Source: Leidyana gryllorum EB-2025a
Taxonomy: Eukaryota > Apicomplexa
NCBI GenBank assembly: GCA_048772705.1
Contig: JBLWGC010000051.1
Location: forward strand, 62,001 to 126,000
Direction of reading: 5' to 3'
Length of the DNA stretch: 64,000 nucleotides
Every line of letters starts with the position of its first letter. Position 1 is the stretch's first letter. This document shows, piece after piece, positions 10,304 through 20,938 of this stretch. The notes beneath the pieces are model-generated. The model was given only the letters and a program-made list of their open reading frames with translations. It was not told where the DNA came from and made no database searches. The translations under genes and the position numbers were made by a program.

Positions 10304-10320
10304 CGAAATTGTTTTTTCCC
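10304..10320. promoter_or_regulatory. 17-bp gap with T6 tract upstream of TBCB
   Basis: Only 17 bp separate the TBCB start (minus strand) from the end of the carrier gene transcribed in the same direction. The gap carries T6 at 10312-10317. Any core promoter must lie here or inside the 3' end of the carrier gene. Confidence 0.45.
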
Positions 10321-11701
10321 CTATGACTGTGATGTCCGCACTTCCTCAGCGATTGAGGGTTTGCTCAATGCGGAAGGGGAAGGCATCGTTTCCACTGAGT
10401 GCGATGTAGAGAACGCAGGCTGTCGAGCTTTCGCCTTTGGTTGGCTGTCTAAAGAGGCCATTTCCGTTTCTCCTCGCAAGACGTCGTCAGAAGCCTCCGT
10501 GTCCAACTCGTCCGGTTCCACCAGTGTTGCTGCAGGGGCCTTCCGTATCTGGTCTGCCTTCGCCTTGGTATAGAGTCCGCTACCCAACATCGACAGACCA
10601 ATTCCTCCCATAGATGCTAGAGATGTCTTGTCACCCATCAACACAATTCCTCCCAGAGACTGGACCAAACTCTTCGAAAACCCCACAATGTTGAACGTCA
10701 GGGGGCTTGTGACCTTAACCAGAAGGTACTGTGTCATATTCAGTGTGGTTCCCATAAGGCCTGCGGCAGTATGGAATCAGAGAGGCGAGGTAAATCAACA
10801 ATGTGCAACATCTATGCATGAGACGCAAAATGCAGATCATGGTTCGCACACTGCAAAACACCCTATCGCAGCTCGCAAACGCCATTCTGCTCCATCACGC
10901 AACCCGCAAAATACCATGTGCTAGTCGTGCATCACGCTTACCACTTAGGAGCATTCCACCCCACACAGTGAGAAGCTTGGGACCATTGGGGTCCAATCCC
11001 AAGGCCTGCTTGAAGTTGGTCATCGGCTCGGAAACCAAAGTCATGGGCAGGAATAGGAAAGACGAGAGCAGAACGTTGTAGTTCAAGAGTCTCTGGTTGT
11101 CGCCGTCAGTATAGGGGAGAGTGCGCTTGATGAGCACATTATAAAGGGACTGAAAAAGTGAGGAGAAGCCGCCAGCGATCAAGCCGCCCAGAGACAGGGT
11201 GGTAGGATCGAGGGATCCGACGATGAAGCCGACGACCATCAACCCGCAGGCGACAAGGATGACAGATGATTGCCTCTCCCCGAGTAGGAAGTAGCTAAGT
11301 ATGATAACAAATAGGAGAGTAAGGGAACGAGCGACCTGGTAGGTCGAGATCAGCGTCCGTTGCAGGCAGATGTTGGACAAGCCAACACTGAGAACGAAGC
11401 TGATGCTCAGAGGCAGTACCTTCCAACATACGGGTCCCGTAAAGGAGGTGGCAGGGAAGATTTTGCGGAGGGATGGAAAAAGCCGTCCAGCTTGCGAGCC
11501 CAGGTAGAAAAGGACCAGACCGATACATTGCTGAACCCACGATACGAAAACTGGGTACTTGAAGCCGGAAGTGAACAACCACCAATTGAAGTATACTGTT
11601 GCAAGCGAGACGAAGCAGTAGCTTCCGATACCAAATATTAGCAGCCCGAGCCCGTTCGTGGCGGCCGCGACCTCCACGGCAGTCTGCGAGGAACCAGACA
11701 T
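10321..11701 (-). CDS. Drug/metabolite-superfamily nucleotide-sugar carrier, GDP-fucose-transporter-like
   Basis: Two exons (10942-11701, 10321-10760) give 399 aa with about ten hydrophobic segments. YQVARSLTLLFVIILSYFLL and VKVTSPLTFNIVGFSKSLVQ match the SLC35C1 motifs (NVARSLT; TSPLTHNVSGTAKA). These carriers exchange GDP-sugar for GMP across the Golgi membrane. A cytosolic tail of about 90 residues rich in Ser, Glu and Ala is an extension. Specificity for GDP-fucose is inferred. The intron is 181 nt, longer than most. Confidence 0.75.
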
Positions 11702-11763
11702 ACTAACTCGAAAAAAAGCTCAGATCACTTGCACCCGCACCTTATCCTTTTGTGCCATCTAAT

Positions 11764-12420
11764 CTACTCGCCGTGGTGCCTTTTGTATGCCCTGCGTAGG
11801 GCCTGATCGCCACGGCTCATGAGCTCAGCATTGTAAGCTAGAAAATCAATCTTCGGTGTGAAATGGTGGGCTTCTGTGACCACGCGACTGGCCCCTATGA
11901 AGTCAGCGAACAGAAGGTCTTGTCCCGAGGGGGGTTCCCGACCCGCCATGAGCTTCTCGTTCAGGACATTGGCCAAATGAGGTGCTTCCAGTGGCGGTTT
12001 CGTCAGGTAAACCAAGCCATGCTTCTCGCGCTGGGCATTCAGAAACTTCAACAAGTGATACGCTGTTTCACTATCGGTCTCGCGAACATCTATCGCGCCA
12101 ACTGCCACGAACGACGACACCAAGCGGCTCAGTTTCTTCACCCACTCGTCTCGATCCACTTCTGCTTCGCCCAGGATTGAGAGCAGCAGTTCTCGATTCT
12201 CCACCCGCACTCTCTCCTTCAAGTACAGAAAGCTCAACAGAATTCGCACTTTTATAGGGGTTGAACATCTATGGAATCTCGGCTGCAGATACCGCAATAA
12301 TTGTCCATCTATCATTGTTGTTGCCGCTGCCGACGACCATCTTGTAGCCAGAACCTCCAAGTAGCTCACATACTGACTCTCAACGCTCCTCTCATCGCCA
12401 CCTACACTTCCTCGTCGCAT
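11764..12420 (-). CDS. NELF-A-like protein (negative elongation factor subunit A)
   Basis: A single exon of 218 aa from ATG at 12420. Residues about 30-115 follow the HDAg/NELF-A pattern: W, a helix ending LLRYLQPRFHR, KVRILLSFLYLKERV, then a helix with DRDEWVKKLSRLVSSF. The C-terminal HFTPKIDFLAYNAEL resembles the post-domain segment of NELF-A. NELF-A helps RNA polymerase II pause near promoters. The match is by eye and of moderate strength. The following gene starts 27 bp away on the other strand. Confidence 0.55.
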   Translation of the reverse strand: MRRGSVGGDERSVESQYVSYLEVLATRWSSAAATTMIDGQLLRYLQPRFHRCSTPIKVRILLSFLYLKERVRVENRELLLSILGEAEVDRDEWVKKLSRLVSSFVAVGAIDVRETDSETAYHLLKFLNAQREKHGLVYLTKPPLEAPHLANVLNEKLMAGREPPSGQDLLFADFIGASRVVTEAHHFTPKIDFLAYNAELMSRGDQALRRAYKRHHGE

Positions 12421-12446
12421 CAATTTCTTTTTTAGGTTGCACCACC
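12421..12446. promoter_or_regulatory. 26-bp divergent promoter with T6 tract
   Basis: The whole space between two divergent start codons (12420 minus, 12447 plus) is 26 bp, with T6 at about 12428-12433. Both transcripts must be driven from this short spacer or from inside the genes. Confidence 0.5.
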
Positions 12447-13982
12447 ATGGTCGCTGCCCAACTTCGAAACCAACTACTCAAGGAATTCGGACAGCACCCA
12501 GAAGCACGATGGGATCAGATCCAAGTCAGGGAATCGAGACCTGAGTTCATCACTGACATTCCATATTCTCCTCCGGAGCATAAACATCGTGACATTGTAC
12601 TCCCTTCAAGTAGGTCTTGGCCCCAATCATCGCGGCCAACGACTCGTTCTTGCGCAGATTGCCAAGTCGAGGAAGAGCCGATATCTATAAATCGTCTGAT
12701 CCGATTCTTACTGGATCTGCCTATTGCTAACAGCGTGCTTGATACCAAATCAGGACGTTTGGTGCCGAAAAGCGAGCTCCAAGCGTGGTGAGTGCCACTC
12801 GACTACCGATTCCCATCGAGTGAGACCGAACGGCATTAGTGGTGATGTTGCCTGTTGCCAAGTCTATGGCTGTATGGCTTCGATCGAAATCGTGTTTGTG
12901 TGTGCCACTGATTCTTGTCTCCTCCCTTCGGATTGTGAATTGGTCACTTGGCAGGATAGAACGTCTGAAGGCGCAGGTGCCGATAATTAAGGAGTTGGAC
13001 GTAAGGAGTTTGTAATATTAGTTGGCATTGCTCCAAGGATGCAGATGCTCTGGACTCTCTGAAGACAATAAAGACGCTGTACGACCGCCGACTGCAAGCC
13101 GAACTGCCACTGGTGGCGTTGGGGGTGCCCCGAAGACTTGCAGCACTATTCAAAAGCCGGCAAACGGCATGTGCGGACCGGACTGTCATACTTCATCCAT
13201 ACGCGCTTCGCGAGGCAATGACGGCTGAGCTTTGTGGGACCTTGGAGAATTGGATACCCAAAGTGGAGGGTGAGAACTGAAGATACTGGCTGGATCATGC
13301 GTCGTTACAGAGATGGGGTCTATGGTTGGAGTTGATGGTGTGGCAGGGATGGTTGCCGACTTGACAGGTAGTAGGAGGCCATTGCGACCGGGTAACAGTC
13401 TTTTGACCGTGTAGAGAGTTGTTGGCAACTGACCAATGTGCTCGACTTTTGGGCTACAAGTTCGCATCTGGACGTGACGGCGCGCAGCATTCGAGTATTG
13501 GTGGACTGGCAAAAGGGTCAAGAACACGAGGAAACTGCGGCGTTAGCGGAATCGATCCAGCGAGCCACAAAAGACGTAAGACTTGGTGAATGTTGGAAGA
13601 CAGCAGACGGTTTTGGTGGATGTTCAGCGTGACAAGCAGGACAGTCATATTATTCAGGCTATTTATTCTGATGTTGAGCCGATCGCCAGAACCGACTTTG
13701 GCAACTTGCAGTGAGCGCCGAAAGAGTGTTGCCGGAAATGTGGTGGTGGCAACAGGAAAGTTGCCGCCAGTTGGACGGCAGAGAGCACGAGTGACGTGGC
13801 GTCCTTGGTGGAATGCACGCACAAACTCGAGAGCTGTGCACGTTTGTATCGTACGAAACTGACAGCTTCGTGTGAACTGATGTCGTCGGTAAGAGGGTAA
13901 AAGGCAGTAATTCTATGGTGAAGGTCAGCTGGCTAAACAAGTGGAGGAGAACTCGGCAATGTTGAGTCGTTTACTGGCTTGA
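12447..13982 (+). CDS. Hypothetical coiled-coil protein, 9 exons, 352 aa
   Basis: Exons 12447-12609, 12658-12787, 12955-13000, 13038-13269, 13311-13367, 13415-13575, 13628-13710, 13756-13888 and 13929-13982 join in one open frame. Introns are 48, 167, 37, 41, 47, 52, 45 and 40 nt. For the sixth intron a 28-nt alternative (acceptor at 13603) also keeps the frame. The protein is largely helical, with predicted coiled coils near residues 110-160 and in the last 60 residues (SLAKQVEENSAMLSRLL), suggesting a subunit of a larger assembly. I do not recognise the family. Confidence 0.7.
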
Positions 13983-14029
13983 ATACATAATGTGTCATTA
14001 GATTGCACACTTTCGTTCCTGATGTGGCG

Positions 14030-14542
14030 ATGCTGAAGTCGGAGTTGAAGCCACTTTTGAAGTCCGAGTGAGTATCTATTGAGGCGAGAAGGGAAGAATG
14101 AACCTTACAGACCTCCTCTGCCGTTGTTGGAACACGAGAACGTGCCCATTTCAAAGTCACAAAGATGCCTCTCGATATTGATCGTGTTGCTCAGGCTTTT
14201 TGTTCTTCTGATACTAAAGGTGGGAAGAGATCTGAGATGAGTATGAAACAAATCCTTGTCGTCAGGTGGTGACCGGCGCATATAAGTTTACAATGAACAG
14301 CATATCGCGGTACCGGCGATGGCGGAAACTTGAGACCTACCGTCGGAGAAGAGCAGCAATGTATGCACCTCAAGCCCAGTGCACAGGTAGCCAAGAGTTG
14401 AAAACCCCTCTACCAAAGGTAAGCGGTCAAAAGCTGACCCAATCAACGCGCGAGTTTCGTCCATCAGCTACCTCTATGGAAACGAATATTCACTCCACCG
14501 CGTCCGAAAATAATCATTTCGCGCGCTGCCTATGTGGTCTGA
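14030..14542 (+). CDS. Small single-pass membrane protein candidate, 124 aa
   Basis: Exons 14030-14067, 14111-14219, 14266-14418 and 14468-14542 give one frame; introns are 43, 46 and 49 nt. Introns 1 and 3 have strong GTGAGT/GTAAGC donors; intron 2 has a weaker GTGGGA donor. One membrane segment (residues about 33-49, LSILIVLLRLFVLLIL) is followed by a strongly basic stretch (RYRRWRKLETYRRRRA). It starts 48 bp after the preceding gene on the same strand. No family recognised. Confidence 0.5.
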
Positions 14543-14873
14543 CGACGACACCTCCATCAGGACGGTCCGCCCTAACGAGTGTTCGCCCTGAGGAGTGTGT
14601 GTGTCCACTTTCTTTCTGAGATTTGCATAATCATCTGAGATTCGCATAAGCAATCCCTCCTCCAACGTACACAGTTGCCATCTACATGTTTGACCACGAA
14701 AACCACACGTAGCACAGAACCTGTAGCGCTTAAGAATATCCCTCCCCCATGCCACCTATCTTCAAGGCAGTTTGGTCCCAATAATTGAGTGTGCGGACCT
14801 CTCCGCCATCGACTGCATGATCGATCTCGACAACTTCTTATTCCATTGTGACGATTAAAGGACAAGTACAATA
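14543..14873. other. Intergenic, 331 bp
   Basis: Between two plus-strand genes. A minus-strand frame of about 90 codons (14474-14755) overlaps it but has no supporting motif. TTTGCATAATC and TTCGCATAAGC form a short imperfect repeat near 14622-14650. Nothing else seen. Confidence 0.5.
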
Positions 14874-16094
14874 ATGGCAGGCCGTGGTGGCGGAGGGGGC
14901 GCCAGGACGACGCGAACTCGCGCCGCAAAGCGCCGTAGAAAGCGCGCCCGACAACGAGCTATCGGTGCTCGGACGCTGGGGAGAGCGGGTATGGGCATCC
15001 AGCCCTCCCATGCCTTCTCACACGCGCACCACCGGATCCCTCCTCGGCCACGGCCACCCCCAGGATATCGCCCATTTGGCCCCGGAGCCGCTTGTAGCCC
15101 CTGTGGGGGTCGCCCGCTCGTTAGCCCCGGAGCCGCTTGTAGCCCCTGTGGGGGTCGCCCGCTCGTTGGCCCCGCAGCCGCTTGCAGCCCCGGTGGAGGA
15201 GGCCGTCCTCCGCTTGATGGTCCCGGAGTCGACTGTCATCCCAAAGGCAGTTGTCAACCGCCCTCTACAGCGCCGGTTGGGAGACACCATTGGTACCGCT
15301 ACCACTTACACCGTCCGCCATCCGGAGGCCGGCGGAATGAGGTGGCGACGGAAATGGAGATCGGCCGCCCGAAAGGACTCCCCAGCTGCGGCCTCCGGTG
15401 GGTGGGGGGCGTACTGAGTGTGCTGTTGGTGTTGGGGACTGGACTGTGGTGTATAATCTATGGGAGCCTGGGGAGACTGAGGGCTATTTCGAGTAGTCTA
15501 TTGATTGTGATCGGCATATTGTTGCTGGCAGTGACTGTCTGGGGACCAATTTGGATGCTGACGAGACTAAGATCCAGAAGTGCTGTGTATGGAGCAATTT
15601 ATTGTATGTGTAAGTCGCTCGCCGAACGCGTGTGTCCCGGATGTTTGAGTTTGTGTGTAGTATTTGCCGGCACCGGAGCTGCAGCAGCGCATATCCACGA
15701 AGTGGAGATTGGATTCCGCGCACAACTGATGGAGCTTATTTTGGTGGCATACGTTGCTGCAGCGGCAATGGTTGGGCTGGTTTTATCGGCCATATCGCAG
15801 AAATTCTATGAGGCCTTATGGGAGACTCTGAGGGCCTGCAGGAAGGCAGAAACGTTTGGGAGCGTAGTGGAATGCGCCGACAACGTACGAACGGACGCCG
15901 ATGAAGGCTGTCCATACTTCGTCATTGCCATCACAGAACCGCCAGACGACGAGCAGACCTCCCGTAGCGGAATTCATCTTGACGATAGCTGCTGTGGCCG
16001 GAGAGCGCCGCCTGAGACACTGATAGAGTCTTCTCTTGGGGAGGGTTTTTCTCCCCAAGCAATGATCACAGCCCAGCCAACCTGTCCAGACTGA
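14874..16094 (+). CDS. Multi-pass membrane protein, family member 1 of 3
   Basis: Exons 14874-15609 and 15661-16094 give 389 aa. The first 170 residues are Gly/Arg/Pro-rich with a 15-residue tandem repeat; the rest has about four hydrophobic segments (e.g. VGGVLSVLLVLGTGLWC) and a cytosolic tail. The 51-nt intron (GTAAGT...TGTAG) falls in phase 1 after a Tyr-Cys-Met motif, the same place as in the genes at 16301 and 19397. The N-terminal frame is uncertain: an overlapping frame also reads through the repeat as APEPLVAPVGVARSL, so the first exon could differ. Function unknown. Confidence 0.6.
   Translation: MAGRGGGGGARTTRTRAAKRRRKRARQRAIGARTLGRAGMGIQPSHAFSHAHHRIPPRPRPPPGYRPFGPGAACSPCGGRPLVSPGAACSPCGGRPLVGPAAACSPGGGGRPPLDGPGVDCHPKGSCQPPSTAPVGRHHWYRYHLHRPPSGGRRNEVATEMEIGRPKGLPSCGLRWVGGVLSVLLVLGTGLWCIIYGSLGRLRAISSSLLIVIGILLLAVTVWGPIWMLTRLRSRSAVYGAIYCMCKSLAERVCPGCLSLCVVFAGTGAAAAHIHEVEIGFRAQLMELILVAYVAAAAMVGLVLSAISQKFYEALWETLRACRKAETFGSVVECADNVRTDADEGCPYFVIAITEPPDDEQTSRSGIHLDDSCCGRRAPPETLIESSLGEGFSPQAMITAQPTCPD
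15079..15198 (+). repeat. 45-bp tandem repeat, about 2.7 copies
   Basis: Units start at 15079, 15124 and 15169. The first two are nearly identical and the third is partial and diverged. GC-rich, with a period that is a multiple of three, so it reads through in two frames. Confidence 0.9.
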
Positions 16095-16300
16095 CAGGAT
16101 ACTTTGTGCCAGAGCTTAGGACAATATTTTGGGATCGATGCAGACGCCTGATACTACGTACTACTCAGATTGGATGGTAAGGCGGCGCATTCCGTTTGTG
16201 CGAAGCGCTAAAATGTGATCAATTGTTGTGTTGGTTTGAGGGATGGACGAATTTATGGTAGTATAGTATTAAGAGAGAATATTGTCCGTCTGTATGAGAG

Positions 16301-16924
16301 ATGCAAGACATCAAGGGGTTATTGTTGATTATTTTGTCTGGCATCACCTTGACGGCAGAGCAGGTCGCAGGGTGGGTCTTTATTTATTCTGGGTTGGATG
16401 GTGAAACCTATGAGGCCCCATATCTCCTTGTTTCGGGAATTCTATTGATGATAGCGTGTTCATGGGGCCAATTATGGGTCAGTCTATGCTTTCGATGTGG
16501 TCGAAACTTCTTCCTGTACGGACACACTGTGTGTAAGTTGTCGCGGAGACGGCGTGTGCTTCATCAACATCGATCTGCAGTTCTAGCAGCAGCCATGGTA
16601 GTCCTCGGCTTGTTGATATTATGGAGAGATGACCGAGATTGGTGGGTCGATATACTCATCTCATTGGGTTGGTCTATGCTCACCATCATTGCAAGCGTCG
16701 GGCTGACTGCCATAGGCATCATATGGTATGAGAACTTCATGCAGCCGTTGGTTTTGGGTCTGCATTTGCTTTGTCCCTACCGATACCGTAGATATTTCCG
16801 GCCGCAACCGGAACCTCGTATTCAATTACCTCCAGCGCGAAGCTGGAGTACAGATATTGCGACAGCCCCTCCCTCCACTACCGAGGTGCACCAAGGATCT
16901 TCTTTGAAAGACGAAGAAGTCTGA
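16301..16924 (+). CDS. Multi-pass membrane protein, family member 2 of 3
   Basis: Exons 16301-16532 and 16581-16924 give 191 aa with four hydrophobic segments (starting LLLIILSGITLTAEQVAGW) and a polar C-terminal tail. The 48-nt intron is in phase 1 at the same point as in its two relatives, just before the third membrane segment, after a Tyr-Gly-His-Thr-Val motif. The intron length is divisible by three and stop-free, so retention would only lengthen the protein. It lies 206 bp downstream of member 1. Function unknown. Confidence 0.65.
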   Translation: MQDIKGLLLIILSGITLTAEQVAGWVFIYSGLDGETYEAPYLLVSGILLMIACSWGQLWVSLCFRCGRNFFLYGHTVCKLSRRRRVLHQHRSAVLAAAMVVLGLLILWRDDRDWWVDILISLGWSMLTIIASVGLTAIGIIWYENFMQPLVLGLHLLCPYRYRRYFRPQPEPRIQLPPARSWSTDIATAPPSTTEVHQGSSLKDEEV

Positions 16925-17797
16925 GGCGGGCACTCAATTCAATGAAGAGGTGACTTCCGCGGTCCTGTTTTTGGTCTGCTGTTACGAGACAAGCCAAAAA
17001 GCCTTATTGCGGAACAGCATCAGCTCACCCTTACACCAATTATTACCTCCACTGATCCTATCTTGTTTTACTGTCAACTCCCCTACCACCTCCCGGCCGA
17101 CTATTAGGCGGCTCCGACACTTGACATCTTAGTTTTGAGCAGTGTTCTGTGTCTTATCACTCACTATCCGCTTTCAATATTTCAGCAAGTCTTATTCCTT
17201 AAGGCATTATTGCGGGGTCTCTAACGAAACGCGATGCCGCTGCGAGACTACACTTATTACTGATTGCCAATATTCGAGACGCCCACTTTGGCGTCCCCAT
17301 ACTCTGAGGAGAGGAGGTCTTTGCAGTCTACACCGTGTGTATACAGGACTGCTTCAGTGCACTCAGTATTGAGCTGCCTTCATCTTTGTGTTCTCAACAA
17401 GACGACCTCTCCCAGTGTGATGGAAAAAAGGTCGTAGCCTGTATATTGACTCTCGTTGCGAGAAGAAGAATACCTTTTCCAGTCTAACTGAAAGAAATAG
17501 TAATTAGATCGCGAATGTGAAAACTCTCTCTCTCTAGCAACACTCGGACACAAGAAAGTCGCTTCCGACTCCAGTGTTGATTGGGCATTGTGAGCACCTC
17601 CACGACCACAATGACAGCTCCCAATCGCTACTTTTGGGGCTTCGAGTCGTCACTTCACCCCCAAACCACCTTTCGAAGGTGTGTGTCTGTAGCGACTAGT
17701 GTGGATCATCATTATTTGCAAGAAAAAGGGTCCTAGTTGTTGGGCATCTCAGAGTGAGGGAGATGTGATCATAAAAAGTAGCTCCCAGGAGAGCATC
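16925..17797. other. Intergenic, 873 bp, between convergent genes
   Basis: Unusually long for this window. It holds a CT dinucleotide run at about 17525-17536 and several short frames without motifs. I see no tRNA, no snRNA core motif and no convincing spliced gene. Confidence 0.5.
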
Positions 17798-18723
17798 TCA
17801 CATCTTGAACTGGCTCAGAGCGTCCAGGGCGGCAAAGCCGGATTCGGATTCGAGCTTGTGAAGTTCGTCAGCTCCGATGTTAGTGGTGATCTCGGGGTTG
17901 GCGCGGTTGAGAATGCCGATATGGCAAGCTGCAGTGTACAGCGGAGCAATCTTGCGTTGACGGGCCAGTTGATACAAAGTGAAGGACTCCATTTCCATAG
18001 AGTCGACCTTGTTGTTCAACAGGCAGTTAAAAATGCCCTGATTGTCTCCATCGTCAAAGTGAGAGTCTTTGCGGCCCTGAGTACTGTAAAAATAGTCACC
18101 GGCAACATTCAGACCCTCATAGGTCGTCACATTGCGGGCCTTAAGACTCCTGAAAAGATCAAAACGTCGTTCGACACACATCAAAATGACCGGTCAGCTT
18201 ACGCTGTCAGCAGGTCGCAGAGCTCAGCAGTTCCTGGAACGGGCTTGGAGATGAGATATTGACTCTTGGAAATATCGTCAGCATTCATGCACCCACCGGT
18301 CCAGGCGCCATGGTTCAGGTAAGAGATGGAGCAACCCTTGGAGGCCACTACGACGGTGCCAGGCAGCAACTCGGGGTTAAAGAGACCGCAAGTTCCCACA
18401 CGGATAATGGCCATCGGCTCGTCGCAGATGAAAGACGCCTCTCTAACCATAAAGTCCATCATGGGAGCTCCCATACCGATGGCGATGATAGTCACGCCGA
18501 CATCCTTATATTTGCCCGAGTAGATATGGAATTGACGGCTCGAAACAATCTTCTTCTCAATGGTATCCAGGCACTTGGACATGGCCTCCGCGCGAGACGG
18601 ACTGCCAACAGTAATAATGCGGGGGTAGATGTCGCCCTTCTTGGCACCCAAGTGATAGGTGGACCCGTCCGGGAGGAGGAGCATGTCCTTGCCAGTCATG
18701 TAAACCTTGCCATCGCCAGTCAT
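17798..18723 (-). CDS. Uridine phosphorylase (nucleoside phosphorylase family)
   Basis: Exons 18203-18723 and 17798-18149 give 290 aa; the intron is 53 nt. ITVGSPSRAEAMSKCL matches the phosphate-binding start of NP-I enzymes, IAIGMGAPMMDFMVREA and IIRVGTCGLFNPELLPGT the central core, and SMEMESFTLYQLARQ the nucleoside-binding Glu-Met-Glu motif. It converts uridine plus phosphate to uracil and ribose 1-phosphate. With the cytidine deaminase at 52-53 kb it forms a pyrimidine salvage path. Length is close to eukaryotic UPP. Confidence 0.88.
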
Positions 18724-19396
18724 CTTGAGATGTCGAAAAAGACAAATGGAAGGAAAATAAACTTGAGAAAGGAAGACTCAAAGTCGGCGGGTTCCAAAAC
18801 GCTATTCCCTCAAATAGTACTTTTTGTGTGCTGAGGTCCCAACAGTCTCCAGAAACTTTTTCGAAAGCTCGCTCCGCAAAGTCTCCATCGAAGTATACGA
18901 CTCTTCTCTTTCTGGTAATGGAGGTGGTGGTGTTTTTTGGCAGAGGGACTTGAGGGGATCCCACGAACGGGGTCTCAAACGGGGGTTGGGTGAGATGCGT
19001 GTGACGACGAGTGGTTTGTGTCGTGCCGACTAGTGCAACTTCCCAGTTTTGACCGCCACTGAGACGCGACTTTTTCTCGAGAACTTCTCCCCACCCTCAC
19101 TGGTGTAAAAACTCTTCAGTCCCTTAAAGGGGCAGATGGCATGTCGACCTCACACCCCTTAGGCCAGACTATAGCCAAATTACCCGTAGGGCAGCACTGC
19201 GTCCTTGAAACCCATTCAATGAGGTGAGATATATTCACATGAAAGTCGCCTTAGCTAAGTAGGAACCGCAGTCACAATTGCAGTATGGATCTTTCATCTT
19301 GTCAGTATGACTCTTTGTGTGTGGCATACTCACCTGATCCGTACCACCCAGTCAGTCATTCAGTCAGTGCGGCAGTGTCATATAGGAGAGAGGCGT
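18724..19396. other. Intergenic, 673 bp, upstream of uridine phosphorylase
   Basis: Lies between two minus-strand genes and should hold the uridine phosphorylase promoter. It contains a purine-rich stretch at about 18735-18780. No gene or RNA recognised. Confidence 0.5.
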
Positions 19397-19878
19397 CTAA
19401 GAGTGCGCAAGGTCACTGTGTATGTCATGAGCAATCACTGCAGCAAAGGATCCCATGACTCGTACAACTGCAAAGATGAGTCCATAGTAGGGTATAGCCA
19501 GCAGCCCGACATCCACCCAGCTGCTAATTCCGTCTGGTTCTCCGATGCGCGAGATCGCTGGCCAATATGTGCATGAGAGGGCACAAAACAGCACTGCGTA
19601 GAATAGCGTTGTGGTAAAGCTGTCAAAATCTTACACAGCATATAGGTCCATTTAACAACTCGCTTCTGATCTTCAATCATCAACGGAACAAAAACACCAA
19701 AGGCAGCGGCAGCAGCAGCTGATAGCAATCCAAAGAACAACAAAAGGGACCAGTCAGCGGCGGTAACTGTGGTGCGCTCGCTTCTTTTCAGTAGAGTATA
19801 TAGGCTCGCTCCTAATTGCACTCCATTGAGAATAGCCCAGAACGAACCCGAAGCTGCTCTCACGAGCCAATCTCGCAT
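19397..19878 (-). CDS. Multi-pass membrane protein, family member 3 of 3
   Basis: Exons 19635-19878 and 19397-19593 give 146 aa with about four hydrophobic segments (WSLLLFFGLLSAAAAAAFGV, VDVGLLAIPYYGLIFAVV among them). The 41-nt intron has a GTAAGA donor and a GCAG acceptor and is not a multiple of three, so splicing is needed to keep the frame. It sits in phase 1 after Trp-Thr-Tyr-Met-Leu, matching the introns of the genes at 14874 and 16301. Shortest member, without the tails of the others. Function unknown. Confidence 0.65.
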
Positions 19879-20696
19879 CGATCACCAAAAATACCATTTA
19901 TATCTCAGATCAGTTCGAAATGTGATCTACGCATATTCCAAAATGTGTTCCACCTCATTCAACACCGAAGCTTTACATCACCACGACATCTGAGAGTGCC
20001 AACCGCCAAAGGGACCATTGCCCATCCCCGCAATCTGTGGATATAACACTCAAAAACGATGACTCATTTCTCAATATCTCGAGCTTTGTTGTGGCTGACA
20101 GTCCGGCTGGACTACAACAGTCGGTGGGAAGTCCCCAAGACCTCTTCCTTCTTCCGATTGTGTGTTCCTCAAGCTTTCTTTCTGCGGCCACTCATTCCAC
20201 ATCCTTGACGATCAGCGTTCGATAACCCTCACAAGTTCAATCTTCTCGCAAAGGCACACAGACACGTCAAGCCGATATCCAAACACCAAAAATCTTTGGA
20301 ATCGCAACTCCTCTTTGTCACTGGGTATCTATGGAAGATTGTCTCTCAAACCCATATCCTCATCAGATTGACGCCCAAATTAGCACATATACAAACATGA
20401 GTCGGAAAGGATCTGTGATCCTCCGAGCCGAGACCATCAGACAGCGTCTCACAGTATTCCCCTCTCCCGAATTATGGCCTTCTGGACTACTGGTCACGTG
20501 CCTCGTGTCTTTCGCTCGCCTCGAATGTCAACGGCACCGAGTTTTACTCTGGCCGTAGTAATAAGTGGATAGCAGGCCGTTCTGTGTCTGCGTAGTTCCT
20601 CAAGGACACAGAGGAGCCAAGAGTTTGGAGGGGGGAAACAGGAAGGCCCATTTGGGCATAAAGACTTCCAATGGAGTAGCTGAGGCATCGATAGCT
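19879..20696. other. Intergenic, 818 bp
   Basis: Several frames of 60-80 codons exist on both strands (for example 20331-20558 plus), but none has a motif or a good splice partner. A CACGTG box is at about 20495. No RNA gene recognised. With the next gap it forms the loosest spacing in the window. Confidence 0.5.
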
Positions 20697-20938
20697 CTAA
20701 TGCCGCAGATCTATGCTCGGAAGCGAGAGTGCAACCTCAGAATCCTCGAATCCGCACTCCACTGCCTGCTTCCGACGCGAAGGGCCTTCTTTTCAGACCA
20801 GCAAGCATTTTCACTCTAGTCACCCCTGCACCGATGTCGCACCATATCGCTTTCCAGTTCACCATATTTCTGAGGGTCCTCAAGTCTCGCAAGCCAGCTA
20901 GCAGACCGGCCAGCCCCACTGAATGTTTCCCGGTTCAT
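20697..20938 (-). CDS. Very small spliced hypothetical gene, 68 aa
   Basis: Exons 20824-20938 and 20697-20788 join across a 35-nt intron (GTGACT donor, AAAAG acceptor) into an open frame beginning MNRETFSGAGRSASWLARL and ending LPSIDLRH. The unspliced frame stops inside the intron. Hydrophilic, no signal or membrane segment. The acceptor is not preceded by a good pyrimidine tract, so it could be a chance construction. No family recognised. Confidence 0.35.

Noticed and set aside
10761-10941. GTGATG motifs and a CTGA in the carrier-gene intron as a C/D snoRNA
   Set aside because: Both C-like boxes are imperfect, the spacing is over 110 nt and no closing stem forms.
12788-12954. Possible box C/D snoRNA in a 167-nt intron (GTGATGT ... 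CTGA about 68 nt apart)
   Set aside because: The C box has a mismatch, there is no terminal stem between the flanks, and no plausible guide could be confirmed.
17199-17300. Minus-strand 33-codon frame (MGTPKWASRILAISNK start)
   Set aside because: Too short to support, with no motif and no splice signals nearby.
19973-20191. Minus-strand frame of 72 codons
   Set aside because: It has no ATG at its 5' end (GTG only), an upstream in-frame stop, and no splice partner.
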